From Ascarosepion bandense (taxonomy: Eukaryota > Mollusca > Cephalopoda > Sepiida > Sepiidae): a stretch of DNA of 64,000 bases. Each line of letters starts with the position of its first letter. Within the stretch, counting starts at the first letter, position 1. Where the stretch lies: positions 3,016,001 to 3,080,000 of the forward strand of contig JBBBDQ010000421.1 of assembly GCA_037127315.1 (NCBI GenBank). The letters run 5' to 3'. The translations under genes were made by a program, and so were the position numbers. The notes under the pieces were generated by a model. The model searched no databases and was not told the origin of the DNA. It saw nothing but the letters and a program-made list of their open reading frames with translations. Shown here piece by piece: positions 52,790 to 62,699 of this stretch.

Positions 52790-53385
52790 AATTTACCTGC
52801 AATACATTTCTGGGGAAAGATTTTACATTGTTTCTCGGAATAAATATCACAACAATTTTTTTAAGGAAAACTAGGACCAACAATACATTTTTGATGATAA
52901 ATAATTCCAGCCATACATTACTATCAAATATTACCAGTAACACATTTTTATAGAAAAAATAATACGAGCACTATGAAAAAATATTCCTTGACTAATTTTG
53001 TATTCTCTTTAGTTTCTTGTATTAACAAAAACTACAAAATTTATTTATTAGTCAAATTTAAAAGAACCTGTTTTTTAAAACGTTGTTTAAAGCTATAATT
53101 TCTGAATAAGTTTCGAATTTATTCTAAACATAAAGGGCTTGTAGTAAAAATTACTCACAATACATTTTTGTGGAAAAAATTTTTTCTGTCGAAGAATATT
53201 GCAAACAATACATTTTTGAAGGAAAACTATTACCAGCAATACATTTTTGATGATAAATAATTCCAGCCATAAATCACTGTTAAATATTACCGATAATACA
53301 TTTTTAGAGGAAAAATTTTACGAGCACTATATTCTTAACGAGAAAATTTTAATATCAATACATTTTTAAAAAGAAAAAATACAAG
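52790..53385 (+). repeat. degenerate tandem repeat with a 110-bp segmental copy
   Basis: Units of about 33-40 bp approximating ATTACCAGCAATACATTTTT plus GAGGAAAAA. A longer segment at 52856-52975 recurs at 53215-53326 with GATGATAAATAATTCCAGCC and TACGAGCACTAT in both. Confidence 0.75.
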
Positions 53386-53819
53386 TTCAAACAAATAAAT
53401 CTAAAGAGAATAATGATGTTCCTTTAAATTAAGGATGTAAAGCTCTATTTCTCCCTCTCTCCTTTCTTTCCTTTTTTCTTTTTTCTTTATCACTCCCTCT
53501 TTCTCGTATGACCCACCCTCTACACTCGAACTTTCTTCGACACTGACCGTTGGGCGGCATCAACTTTGTTTCAGGGGTGATGAATTAGCGTCTTGGCGTG
53601 TTATCTGGTGTGGGTTCTATGCGACTTTTACATATATGATTCTGTAGGAATGTGGGTGGGTTCGACAAATGGATGGATTGTTCTTATTTTCTCTTTTAAG
53701 GGAGCGACAGTTATATTTTTATCTTCTTATATGTTTTTACTTTTTATTTTTTATTTTCTTATTCGCCGGGTTAGGTTTTTGTGAACCCAATTCATGTAGA
53801 ATCCTTTGTTGAATAAAGA

Positions 53820-53862
53820 CGGAAGCTGAAGATGGCTCGCCTGAAATAGGCTTACACTTCCG
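53820..53862 (+). ncRNA. hammerhead-like motif with paired stem I
   Basis: Stem I CGGAAG/CTTCCG (53820-53825, 53857-53862), core CTGAAGA (53826-53832), a short GG/CC stem II with loop CTCG, GAAA (53843-53846), stem III TA/TA (53847-53848, 53853-53854). The expected U before the cleavage position is C (53855), so cleavage is doubtful. Confidence 0.45.
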
Positions 53863-54020
53863 AATTACCATGAAATAACGTGTCTGCCTTAATTTTTCTT
53901 ATATTTGCTCTATATGTATTTATATGCAAATATGTTTAGAGCTCTCTTAGAGAGTTATCCTGCCATTATATGTAAAGGATACTCCTTTGGATTCTTCTAT
54001 GCCCACAAGGCATGCTGATA

Positions 54021-54042
54021 TATATATATATATATATATATA
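54021..54042. repeat. (TA)n microsatellite
   Basis: TA run at the 3' end of the minus-strand LINE. Confidence 0.9.
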
Positions 54043-54663
54043 TTTAATCATGTCACCCCCAAGCAAGGCATTCCACTGCCACTGTATCGCAGGGGGTTAC
54101 ACAGGGCGATAGACGAGTTAGGATGTACATGGGGGGAGAGTTGGAGAGAGTGGGATGGTTAGTGTGTTTGGAGGTGTCTATTGACCTTACATTTAAACTC
54201 CTGGAGGTTATAGCCGTCGGGGAAGCAAGCATGCGGAAAGGAATTCCACAGGCGGGAAGTGCGAGAAAAGAATCTATAGGAGTAGAAATTGCGGTTACAT
54301 TTCATCGGTTTCACTGTAAAAGGGTGGGACATAGTTGCCAATCTAGTATCTCGTGCAAACTCACACCTAGGGGGCACCAGTGATTTAAGTTCATCAGAGC
54401 AGAAGCCATGAAAGTATTTATAGAAGAGGCACAGGGAAGCCACGTCACGCCGGTGAGAGAGTGAATGCAGGCGGTCAGCTAAGTCGGTATCAATCACATT
54501 ACAGATTCTTCGCTGTATTTTGGTCAAGAAGCCCGAGGAGAATAGCAGGGGCACCCGACCAGATGTGGCAACAGTATTCAAAATACGGGCGGATGGTAGA
54601 TTTGTATAAGTGCAGGATAGATTCAGACGGAAAGAATTTCCGGGCCCTGCACAGAGAGCCGAC

Positions 54664-54668
<5 letters not shown>
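54043..54668 (-). pseudogene. Jockey/CR1-like LINE, RT C-terminal block and 3' UTR
   Basis: Minus-strand frame 54159-54581: KIQRRICNVIDTDLADRLHS, YKYFHGFCSDELKSLVPPRC, FARDTRLATMSHPFTVKPMK, FFSRTSRLWNSFPHACFPDG, YNLQEFKCKVNRHLQT, then a stop: the intact C-terminal end of the protein. A second frame upstream (54499-54711) gives MKVGSLCRARKFFPSESILH, one frameshift away. Ends with GCTTGGGGGTGACATGATTA (minus strand). Confidence 0.88.

Positions 54669-54696
<28 letters not shown>
54669..54696. repeat. (TA)n microsatellite
   Basis: TA run at the 5' truncation point of the LINE. Confidence 0.9.
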
Positions 54697-54698
<2 letters not shown>

Positions 54699-54866
54699 CA
54701 GCCCGGTTCACACTCTACCCATGTCTATTGAACAGGCTCATCCCTTGTTTCCTGTTTAGGATGCGGTTTCCGGTTTTCTTTTTTCCAATCTTTTCATTCC
54801 TATGTAGCCCCCTGCACATCAGTGGCGTTACCGGCTTGCTCGGGGTGACAAAATTAAAAACAAAAT
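54697..54866 (+). mobile_element. LINE 3' tail
   Basis: CCCATGTCTATTGAACAGGC, GTTTCCTGTTTAGGATGCGG, then CATCAGTGGCGTTACCGGCT and TGCTCGGGGTGACA. Single copy of the block duplicated at 51085. Confidence 0.75.
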
Positions 54867-54867
54867 A

Positions 54868-55185
54868 TATATATTATCGAATTTCAGCACTATTGTAAGA
54901 ACTGCAACCTTGAAACCTCTGAATATCGTTTCTTATGTCTTTGCCTATGAATGTATCAAATTTGATTAAAATCGGATCACTCCTTCTATAACCCGATTTT
55001 TTTCAATTATTGATTTTCGATATTTATCAGGGGTACCTCGACACAAAACCTAGCTAAGAACACTCGCAGACGCTTATAGTACAACCGTGTAAATTTTCAA
55101 GAAAATTGGTTCAGCCGTTTTTGAGTCTATAGGTAACGGACACACACATACACAGACAAAGTTCCATTTATAAATAAGTTTATAT
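54868..55185 (-). mobile_element. non-autonomous Helitron 5' half
   Basis: Minus strand from CCATTTATAAATAAG at about 55180 through the shared body to ATTATCG, then a TA run. The 3' half is missing. Confidence 0.75.
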
Positions 55186-55260
55186 ATAATAATTAGTCAA
55201 TAATAAATAAATAATAATAAATAAGTTTATATAATAATAATAAATAAATAATAATAAATA

Positions 55261-55265
<5 letters not shown>

Positions 55266-55335
<70 letters not shown>

Positions 55336-55336
55336 T
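55266..55336. repeat. (TA)n(GATA)n microsatellite
   Basis: About 38 bp TA followed by eight GATA repeats. Confidence 0.95.
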
Positions 55337-55367
55337 GTATTTTATTATATATATTCATTGTATTTCT

Positions 55368-55437
55368 ATTATATATGTTATTTTGTATTTTCTTATATTT
55401 TTATATCTATAAGAAAATACAAAATAACATATATAAT
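55368..55437. repeat. perfect inverted repeat, 30-bp arms, 10-nt loop
   Basis: 55368-55397 is exactly inverted at 55408-55437. The arms include ATGTTATTTTGTATTTTC, so this is not just a TA run. Confidence 0.95.
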
Positions 55438-55439
55438 AT

Positions 55440-57475
55440 ATGTGTGTGTATGTGTGTGTGCGTGTGTGTGTGTGTGTTTAAAACTATGAGAAAATACAAT
55501 ACAGATAAATGATTATTAGCTAAATTATAAAATGCTGGGTAATAATTATGACTATCTCAATAGTTGTCGGTATCATTATTACAAAAAAAAAGCGAAATTA
55601 AGCAATCCACTTAACGAGAATGTAAAATTATTTTTGAAATTATATCATTAAAACATGCGAAACATTATCTTATCAGTTTCATTAATTGTTATAAAATGTT
55701 TATCTGGGCTGAATTTGGAGTCTAAATGGAATCATCTTTTCCAAGAAGTATTTTTCTTTTCTCTCTCACACACACGCACACACATACACTTTTATTTATT
55801 TATTTTCTTTTGGCTTTGTCGTCATCGTATCTCTATACAAGTAGCGATATTTACTATCATTCTTTTTTTTTTAATAAACCAGGACATTCGATTCTCTCTA
55901 TTAATTTTGATTCCATGACCACGCACCAATGTAGACGATATTCAGTTGGGTACTAATAAAAAAGATCTCCAGAAAACGTAACTAGATATGGATAAAAAGC
56001 AACCATGACACGAATCAGTTTTCAGTTAAGCTGGAACTTAAAATATAGGACTAAAATAAAATCCACGTATTGTTTTCAATCAAAGAACCAGTTTAGAGCA
56101 GGTGTGACAGAAAAAAAAATCTTGCGAAAAAACTAAAGTGCAATAATTTTAGTGCGTTTAGAGTTAGGAACTTATTTATGAAACTGTAACTTTACTTTTC
56201 TTTGTAGGTATTTTAAATTCTTGAGAATAATGAGGTCGCCAAAAAATCATTTTTTTTTTTATATTTCACTATGAAAGACATATTGTAGCACTGTGTGAAT
56301 AACTTTACCCACACAGAGGAAAATAAGTTAAGTCTAAGGATTAGGAATAAAAAAAAAAACAAACTCCTAACTATAAAAGGCTACACTGATTGTTAGAAAT
56401 ATATTGTTTTCCTGGGAAAATAATTTTATAGGGTCATAAGTTCCGCAAAAAAAAAAAAAAGCTATGAAAAAGAAGAATGCGCTCTTGCCTTTTCATTGAC
56501 CGGTGAATTGACAAATCAGCAACAAGCGAGAAGGTGATATTTCCGGGTATAAAGACTTTCTTCAAAATTATTTAGTGAGAATTTTGGCGTGATTTTGAAC
56601 ACGTGGGTTTGCAACTGGCATCATTGAGAATTCTGTCTGACTAGCTTCTCTGACCATCGATAAAATCTGCATAAGTGGAACACTAAAAGTAGTCAATGCC
56701 GAACATATGTGTTCTTTTATTTAATATTCCAAAATTATCTGCTGATGAAAAAAAAAACAAAAAAAAACACGGTTGATTCAATTTTCAGTAAAAGAAAGGC
56801 AATTCAACTTTGGTATAGTGACCTAAAGACAACAATTTAGACTAACGTAACGGCACAACCGATTCAGCCCACTATAGAACAACGATCGTGATTGCCAAAT
56901 ACCATTTCGAGCGATACACTTAAATATATACGTTGTCGTGATTATGACAAAATGAATTGTACTTTTGTTGGAATTTAATGATATTGACACCCGAGCATGT
57001 ACTCTCGGATTTACCTGTACACAAACATAAATATTTAATATTTGTTATAAAGTTTAGTTGTAGATTTGTTTCTAGTTGTGAAGAAACGATTCAGGTGGGC
57101 CAAATTCAGAGTTGCGAACAGTTACTCACCCGAAATTAGTTAGTTAATTCACTTATTCTCTTAGACGTGGTGTCATATAGGTAATTATTATGCTTTTATC
57201 AAAACCAAATGGAAGACCAAACTTACTAAATAATCTATTGATTTATTTTGATAATCCGACCTTCATGGCAAGCATTCAACTTCTATCTTGCGAAGGGATG
57301 AGAAGACATCATTTTTTAAAAAATTAGAACAGTATCTATGGACATTTCAGGTGCAAGAAGTTCCTGTATTGTTTGTTTATTTACTTTTTATAATATCATA
57401 CTGCTTCACTACTCGATTATTCGTGGGAGTGGAGGGAATAATTGAGCATTATTTCCAAATCTTTTTCTGTTGTTA
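55440..57475. other. mostly unrecognised; (TG)n at 55440-55478
   Basis: AT-rich, with frames of 60-90 codons lacking motifs. No SINE or LINE signature. Confidence 0.5.
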
Positions 57476-57477
57476 TC

Positions 57478-57516
57478 ACAAAGTTTCGGCCGTTGTGCGG
57501 TCTTTATCAGGTGTAT
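57478..57516 (-). ncRNA. hammerhead-like core, diverged
   Basis: Minus strand CTGATAA (57504-57510; CTGATGA expected), stem II near GACCG/CGGCC with one mismatch and loop CACAA, then GAAA (57484-57487). Typical of Penelope terminal repeats but with the conserved G lost. Confidence 0.4.
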
Positions 57517-57519
57517 GTC

Positions 57520-58190
57520 GACCGAGTAACCGATCAGAAAATTTTGAATTGAACCCTTTAAATAATCTAAAGCGGTAAATTGCTCTTGTTTTACTGCCCA
57601 TGTGAAAGTATATCATGCCGGGTTCTTATTTTTAATAGTTCTCAGTTATTTTTCACCCCTCCTCCACTGAATCTAATTTCACACTGTTCGTCCCAGGGAT
57701 TGAACTCCCTATATGATAAAATATATAAAAATTAAGAAAAAAATAAAGAAACAAAGAAAGAAACAAAAGACAAAAATTAGAGGTATTCAACAGTAGCAGT
57801 AGCTGTACCAAAAATAGAAGCTTCAGTGAGTACAGTCAAGCATGATAAATACAGATGCACACATCTCCAAGTTCTCCATATAGAATTGATACATAGGACA
57901 TTAGCCAGTGGATTAAGGAGTTGGCTCGTGAATTTTGTAAGTACAAAGATTATTTTGAAAGTTTTTTTAATTAATTAAATAAAGAATATGTAGAAACCAA
58001 ACTTATAGAGAGAAACAGTAACGATGGTATTACCAGCTTTTATGGTTGAAAAATAAAGATAATTTTGATATCGCATTTTTGACACCATGTATCTCCAGGA
58101 CGTATCCGATCATGACTCTGTATTGTTTCTTTTTCTTTATTATCTATCAATTATCATGTAATATTGGGAAATAGTGGAGTGTGTTCTCGT
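57520..58190. other. nothing recognised
   Basis: One B-box-like complement (GGGATTGAACTCCC) at about 57696, without an A box. Confidence 0.4.
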
Positions 58191-58194
58191 TTTC

Positions 58195-58345
58195 TTCTTC
58201 ATCATTTGTAATTCAGTATTATCCTTCTCTTAGACTGGTTGCTAGGCTAGCGAACCAAATCTACTCTGCTATTTACCCCATGCCAGAAGGGTGACAAGAC
58301 GAATTTATACCTTTCCTACCGACATCAGTGCGAAAGTGAACGCAG
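58195..58345 (-). mobile_element. SINE family A, diverged
   Basis: TTAGACTGGTTGCTAGGC, TACTCTGCTATTTACCCCAT and ATTTATACCTTTCCTACC match the SINE A body on the minus strand. Confidence 0.5.
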
Positions 58346-58521
58346 GTGAAATTCGTACAAAATCTACACAAAATTATATATGGTAAATATGGATTTTAAT
58401 TTGTTTTACCAATATTAAACCAGTTCAAAAAATTGAATATCTATAAGAGAAAACAGAAAATGCTAGGCTGAAATGTAAAGGCGCATTGACATAGCGAATG
58501 ATGACTTCCAAATTGCTATTA

Positions 58522-59218
58522 GGTTGTCCCAAAAGTTCGTAAACACTTGCAAAATGGGTCTATCTGGTCCAGCACAATCGAGACAAGCGAGGGCAAGAAA
58601 CAACGTCGGTTCCAAAACAAGATCGATTCGGCAAGAAAGTCATGTTGTGCGTTTGGTGGAACTTTGAAGGAATCGTGCATTTTGAGTTGGTTCCGAATGG
58701 TCGTGCCATCAGTGCCAAACTTTACTGTCAGCAACTTGAGCGGGTCTACGAAAAGTTGAAGCAAAGTACCCGGCTCTGATCAACCGAAAGCGTGCTATGA
58801 TGCAGCAGGACAATGCCAAGCCACACACTGCAAGGAAGACCAAAGGCAATTTGAAGAGCTGGACGGCGTTGAGGTTCTGCCACATCCAGCCTACAATCCT
58901 GACTGTGCTCCATCAGATTACGGCCTTTTCCGCTCAGTGCAACACTTTCTGAAGGGCCGCCGATTCCACTCTTTTGATGAACGAGTCAAGAATTCTTTGA
59001 TTCGAAGCCGGCTGAATGGTACTTTGACCAGACCCGAAAGCTTGCAGCTCGATGGCAGAAAGTCTTGGAAAATGATGGTCTTTATTTTGAGCAATAATTT
59101 TTGTTGTTTCTGCGAATAAAATTTCAATTTTTTGTAAGTGTTTTCTGGTAACCTTAGATTTACTTGGCAAGTAAAATTTCAATTTTTTGCAAGTGTTTAC
59201 GAACTTTTGGGACAACCT
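58522..59218 (+). mobile_element. internally deleted mariner with both TIRs
   Basis: TIRs GGTTGTCCCAAAAGTTCG at the left and its inverse ending near 59218, with TA at both sides. The interior reads, over several frames, KVMLCVWWNFEG-like and FELVPNGRAISA, then QQLERVYEKLKQ, MMQQDNAKPHT (second Asp), PHPAYNPDCAPSDYGLF (third Asp of DD34D), QHFLKGRRFHSFDERV and a RWQKVLENDG-like end. The N-terminal DNA-binding half is missing and the frame is broken, so about 700 bp remain of the usual 1.3 kb. It shares its deletion with the copy at 7326-7670. Confidence 0.88.
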
Positions 59219-59224
59219 ATTATT

Positions 59225-59640
59225 AAGCATTAAGAAACACGAAGATTTCACCAGAAACAAAGAAAAGTGTATTAAACTCTCATATTACCGCAGTCCTCCA
59301 ACATGGCAGTGAATGCTGGACACTCATCTCACAAAGGAAGTAGAGAATTAGGACATGTGAGTGAAATTGAATTTAAAGGATACTGAACATACTATAGACA
59401 GAGCATATGAGCAACGACAAAGTTTTAGAGAAAATGCACGCAAAAAGAACATGTTAACATAAGAAAGAGACAGTTGAAAATTCTACAGTATATAAAAAGA
59501 AAAGCGGGCTTAGAAATTTCAACACTAAAGAGGGGTTAAGGAAAGCAATATTACGAACCTATATAACAAGCTTGTGTAAAGAGTAGACATAACAAAGATT
59601 AGGAGATATAACAAGAAAAATTTACGGACTGTCACAAACG
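59225..59640 (+). pseudogene. RTE-like LINE post-RT fragment
   Basis: GSECWTLISQRK near 59312 and later LKILQYIKRKAGL-like residues correspond to the same LINE region as 8600-8975. Heavily decayed, no 3' tail seen. Confidence 0.55.
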
Positions 59641-59644
59641 AAAA

Positions 59645-60250
59645 GAATAATGGAGAAATCAATGTTCGTCCTCATGTTCCAATGCGAAAACGAAGGTCCT
59701 TTAATAAACAGCACACTACTTCCAGTTCTCCAAGGATTACTAAACTCAAATGGTAAAAATATTCATTTTAAAAATGGTTCAAATATTCTAAGAAGTATCT
59801 CGTTGTCTACCTAGCTCCCAGACAAATTCTAGCACGCACAGTCACCTCGGGCAGGCATTCTGGGGATGAAATGTTTATCTCACATCAAGAATTCTAATAC
59901 CATTTCCTTGCTATCTAAAATTGCCAACGTCCTTTCTTCAACCTGTTATCTCACTGCCCGGTTAGATTACTCGCTTACACAGGAGACGCTGCCAAAGACA
60001 AACAATTCCACTTTCGACTAACATGACGTTAGATTGTAAAAGAATGTACAATAATTCTCGTTTAATCGCTTTCTTATCTTGTCCAATGAAGTGCTTCGGA
60101 TTTCTAAACGCGGCTAAGATTCGGACAGGCAGATAGCTTTTTTATCGGAAAAGAAAGATAATTTCGGCAGGGGTATTGTAAATAAAATAGGATTATGTTG
60201 ACTAAAATTAATGTCCTACACTGAAATACAATTAAACTTATAATAAATAA
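59645..60250. other. nothing recognised
   Basis: Slightly higher GC near 59830-60050 but no motif. Confidence 0.4.
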
Positions 60251-60254
60251 GGAG

Positions 60255-60315
60255 GAAGTTTAAATTGTTCTGATATTGACGTCATAAATCAGACATTTTA
60301 ATTAGTTTTTAACAA
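60255..60315 (+). repeat. dispersed repeat E, copy 1
   Basis: TCTGATATTGACGTCATAAA followed by TCAGACATTTTAATTAGT; also at 62428-62485 and, inverted, at 60535-60590. Confidence 0.65.
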
Positions 60316-60380
60316 TAGCTTATTTGGAAACAAAAAAGGTACATATAAATGTGTGCGTGTCATATTTCTAAACAGTTGAA

Positions 60381-60384
<4 letters not shown>

Positions 60385-60419
<35 letters not shown>

Positions 60420-60467
60420 CAGTTTCAAAATAAATGATTATCAAAAATAGTTAAACAAATTCATGTA

Positions 60468-60507
<40 letters not shown>

Positions 60508-60510
60508 TAA
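60385..60510. repeat. two (TA)n runs
   Basis: TA at 60385-60417 and 60465-60505, with AATAAATGATTATCAAAAAT between. Confidence 0.9.
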
Positions 60511-60534
60511 ACTACATATATATATATCATTATC

Positions 60535-60590
60535 AAAAACAAATTCAAATGTCTGATTTATGATGTCATTATCAAAATAAGTTAAATTTA
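60535..60590 (-). repeat. dispersed repeat E, copy 2, inverted
   Basis: Minus strand: ATGACATCATAAATCAGACA then TTTGAATTTG. Confidence 0.6.
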
Positions 60591-60641
60591 TAAAAGATAA
60601 AATAAATTTCTAATATATATGTCTTTGTGTGTTTCCTTGTT

Positions 60642-60643
<2 letters not shown>

Positions 60644-60691
<48 letters not shown>
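60644..60691. repeat. (TA)n microsatellite
   Basis: TA run of about 46 bp. Confidence 0.95.
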
Positions 60692-60693
<2 letters not shown>

Positions 60694-60839
60694 TGTATAA
60701 CTCTGAAAACTACATTCGGCGAGAAAAGATTTCGCTTCTTTAGCAAAGAACAAAATCAAAAATTTTATTGCAAATATGAGATTAAAATTTACATTCCGGA
60801 AGGTCATTCAAAATAGTTCCATACAGAGGAAGTTTACAT

Positions 60840-61285
60840 TAAAAGGAAAAAAAGAAGTTAAATAAGAAAATATAAAGAGAGAGGAAATCAAAATGGAAAT
60901 ATTTGTCGTCTAGACATGGTTACGTACGGTAGGGAAGGAAGGGACAAAATGCAGAGAAGGAGGCACAAGACTCGATTATAGAAGACTTTCAGATCACATC
61001 TATATTAACAAGTCAAAATTTAACCGTGTCACAATGATAGTACATTATATTATATATTTAAAAGACGAATATCACTCCTTTACTTGTACTTGACTTTAAT
61101 ATCTTTTACCAAAGTTCACCAAATACAAGGACCAACGAGTGTTACTGAATGAGATGTATGAGAGGAGGAAGTAGAAAGTCAAGACTATGAGGATATAGTG
61201 GATAGATAACGACTGACCCTAAACATAAAATGGTTAAGATTATGGTATTCGAAGAATCATTCACGCAGTCATCTATTCCACAAAG
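60840..61285. other. nothing recognised
   Basis: No motif; purine-rich near 60840-60900. Confidence 0.5.
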
Positions 61286-61291
61286 TAGCAG

Positions 61292-61386
61292 GATGTATGT
61301 ATGTATGTATGTATGTATGTATCGATGTATGTATGTATGTATCTATGTATGTATGTATCTACGTATGTATGTATGTATGTATCTAT
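61292..61386. repeat. (GTAT)n microsatellite
   Basis: About 23 tetranucleotides with a few substitutions. Confidence 0.95.
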
Positions 61387-61452
61387 TAAAGCTGTTGATG
61401 ATGCTTGATTTTAAATCATCCCACCGAAATGAGAAAACGATTTTAAATATGA

Positions 61453-61508
<56 letters not shown>
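61453..61508. repeat. (TA)n(TG)n microsatellite
   Basis: Abuts the left TIR of the mariner-like element. Confidence 0.95.
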
Positions 61509-61882
61509 ATGGTAGTCTAAAAGTGGGTAGACGGTAGGTGAAATACGTTTTCTGTATCGGTTATATTCTTACATTGGTGTTTGTTTATAGTTGAAAACCA
61601 ATAAAAGTTTGTGATTTGAAAAATTGCATATGAGTTGCTTTTCAATAAATCAATACACAATAAGGTTTGAGTAAAAATGTTTGTCGAAAAGTGAGGGTAG
61701 ACTTCAATGTTGTGTGGATTGTGATGGACAACAGCTTGAGCACTTGCATTGATAAAATTTAAGCGCTTATTGTACAGAAAAGAATTTAGTTGTCTTTGTA
61801 ATAATTGTATTAATAAATATAACTGGATATTAAATCTCAAAAGAAATATCATTTACAGTCCACATGCTTTTGGACCACCATA
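61509..61882 (+). mobile_element. mariner-like deletion derivative
   Basis: Imperfect TIRs: left CATGGTAGTCTAAAAGTGGG; right, inverted, ATGGTGGTCCAAAAGCATGT. TA-type flanks on both sides. Near the right end CVDCDGQQLEHLH then a stop resembles the C-terminus of mariner-family transposases (RI-ACI--NG-HFEHLL). The long minus-strand frame is a shadow. Confidence 0.55.
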
Positions 61883-61998
61883 TATATATATTTATATATA
61901 ATAAAAAAGAAACCGAAAACTTCAAATAAAAAGAGAAATCGAATTTTTTTAATTTCAAATATACACTTTTCTCTCGTTGGAATCACTGTAAAATCTCC

Positions 61999-62048
<50 letters not shown>
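61999..62048. repeat. (TA)n microsatellite
   Basis: TA run of about 49 bp. Confidence 0.95.
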
Positions 62049-62049
<1 letters not shown>

Positions 62050-62256
62050 CAAAGAACACGTACTTTTATAAAGAGGGCTTGATACATGTCTATCCTTCTT
62101 TAAAAAACATAAATCCCAATATAAGAAGTACCCAGACAAAATAAATAAGGAGCCTGTCTTAAACTAAGCTACTTCTCCTAAGCACAAGCCCACATTCACT
62201 TAAACATCATATCACCATAAATAAACCGTTTTGACCATTTAATTTTCATTTCAACT

Positions 62257-62317
62257 TATCACCCGATGAGAAGCGCACGTAGCAGCTTCGAAACGCGAAA
62301 ATCTTTGTGTAGTGATA
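62257..62317 (+). ncRNA. hammerhead ribozyme, near-consensus, all three stems
   Basis: Stem I TATCAC/GTGATA (62257-62262, 62312-62317); core CCGATGA (62263-62269; consensus CTGATGA, so one T-to-C change); stem II GAAGC/GCTTC (62270-62274, 62285-62289); GAAA (62290-62293); stem III CGC/GTG with one G-U pair (62294-62296, 62307-62309); then TA, giving cleavage triplet GTA (62309-62311) just before stem I. This self-cleaving RNA fold is known in Penelope-like terminal repeats. The change at the second core position may weaken or abolish cleavage. Confidence 0.7.
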
Positions 62318-62349
62318 CAATGAATTTATAAAACATTGTAACAACCATT

Positions 62350-62351
<2 letters not shown>

Positions 62352-62387
<36 letters not shown>
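62352..62387. repeat. (TA)n microsatellite
   Basis: TA run 35 bp downstream of the hammerhead motif. Confidence 0.95.
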
Positions 62388-62390
<3 letters not shown>

Positions 62391-62427
62391 CTTTTAGTTT
62401 TATTATTTTTATATAAATTTAACTTAC

Positions 62428-62485
62428 TCTGATATTGATATCATAAATCAGACATTTGAATTAGTTTTTTACAATGACCTTTCTG
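62428..62485 (+). repeat. dispersed repeat E, copy 3
   Basis: TCTGATATTGATATCATAAA then TCAGACATTTGAATTAGT. Confidence 0.65.
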
Positions 62486-62499
62486 AATAGAACATACTT

Positions 62500-62695
62500 T
62501 TCTGTTAAAGGAATACCTAAGAAATAGGACGGTACTAAAGAATGGAATCCATATGAGTATTTGCCATGGAAGTATTGATAGAGCAGTGATAAGCATTCGA
62601 CGATGCAACCCCTACAGAGCTGAGTATGCGATTTTGAATTGTGCAAAAGCTGGAAAGTGAAGACTGGGCACATCCAGTCTGAATATACCAGCATT
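62500..62695 (-). pseudogene. LINE post-RT fragment
   Basis: Minus-strand frame with VECLSLLYQYFHGKYSYGFH then SLVPSYFLG, corresponding to the VASLCLFYKYFHG-CSDEL-SLVPP block of Jockey/CR1-like LINEs, but from a different subfamily. Confidence 0.6.
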
Positions 62696-62699
62696 AATT

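Noticed and set aside
61517..61852. 111-codon minus-strand frame
   Set aside because: Antisense to a mariner-like remnant whose C-terminal sense is on the plus strand.
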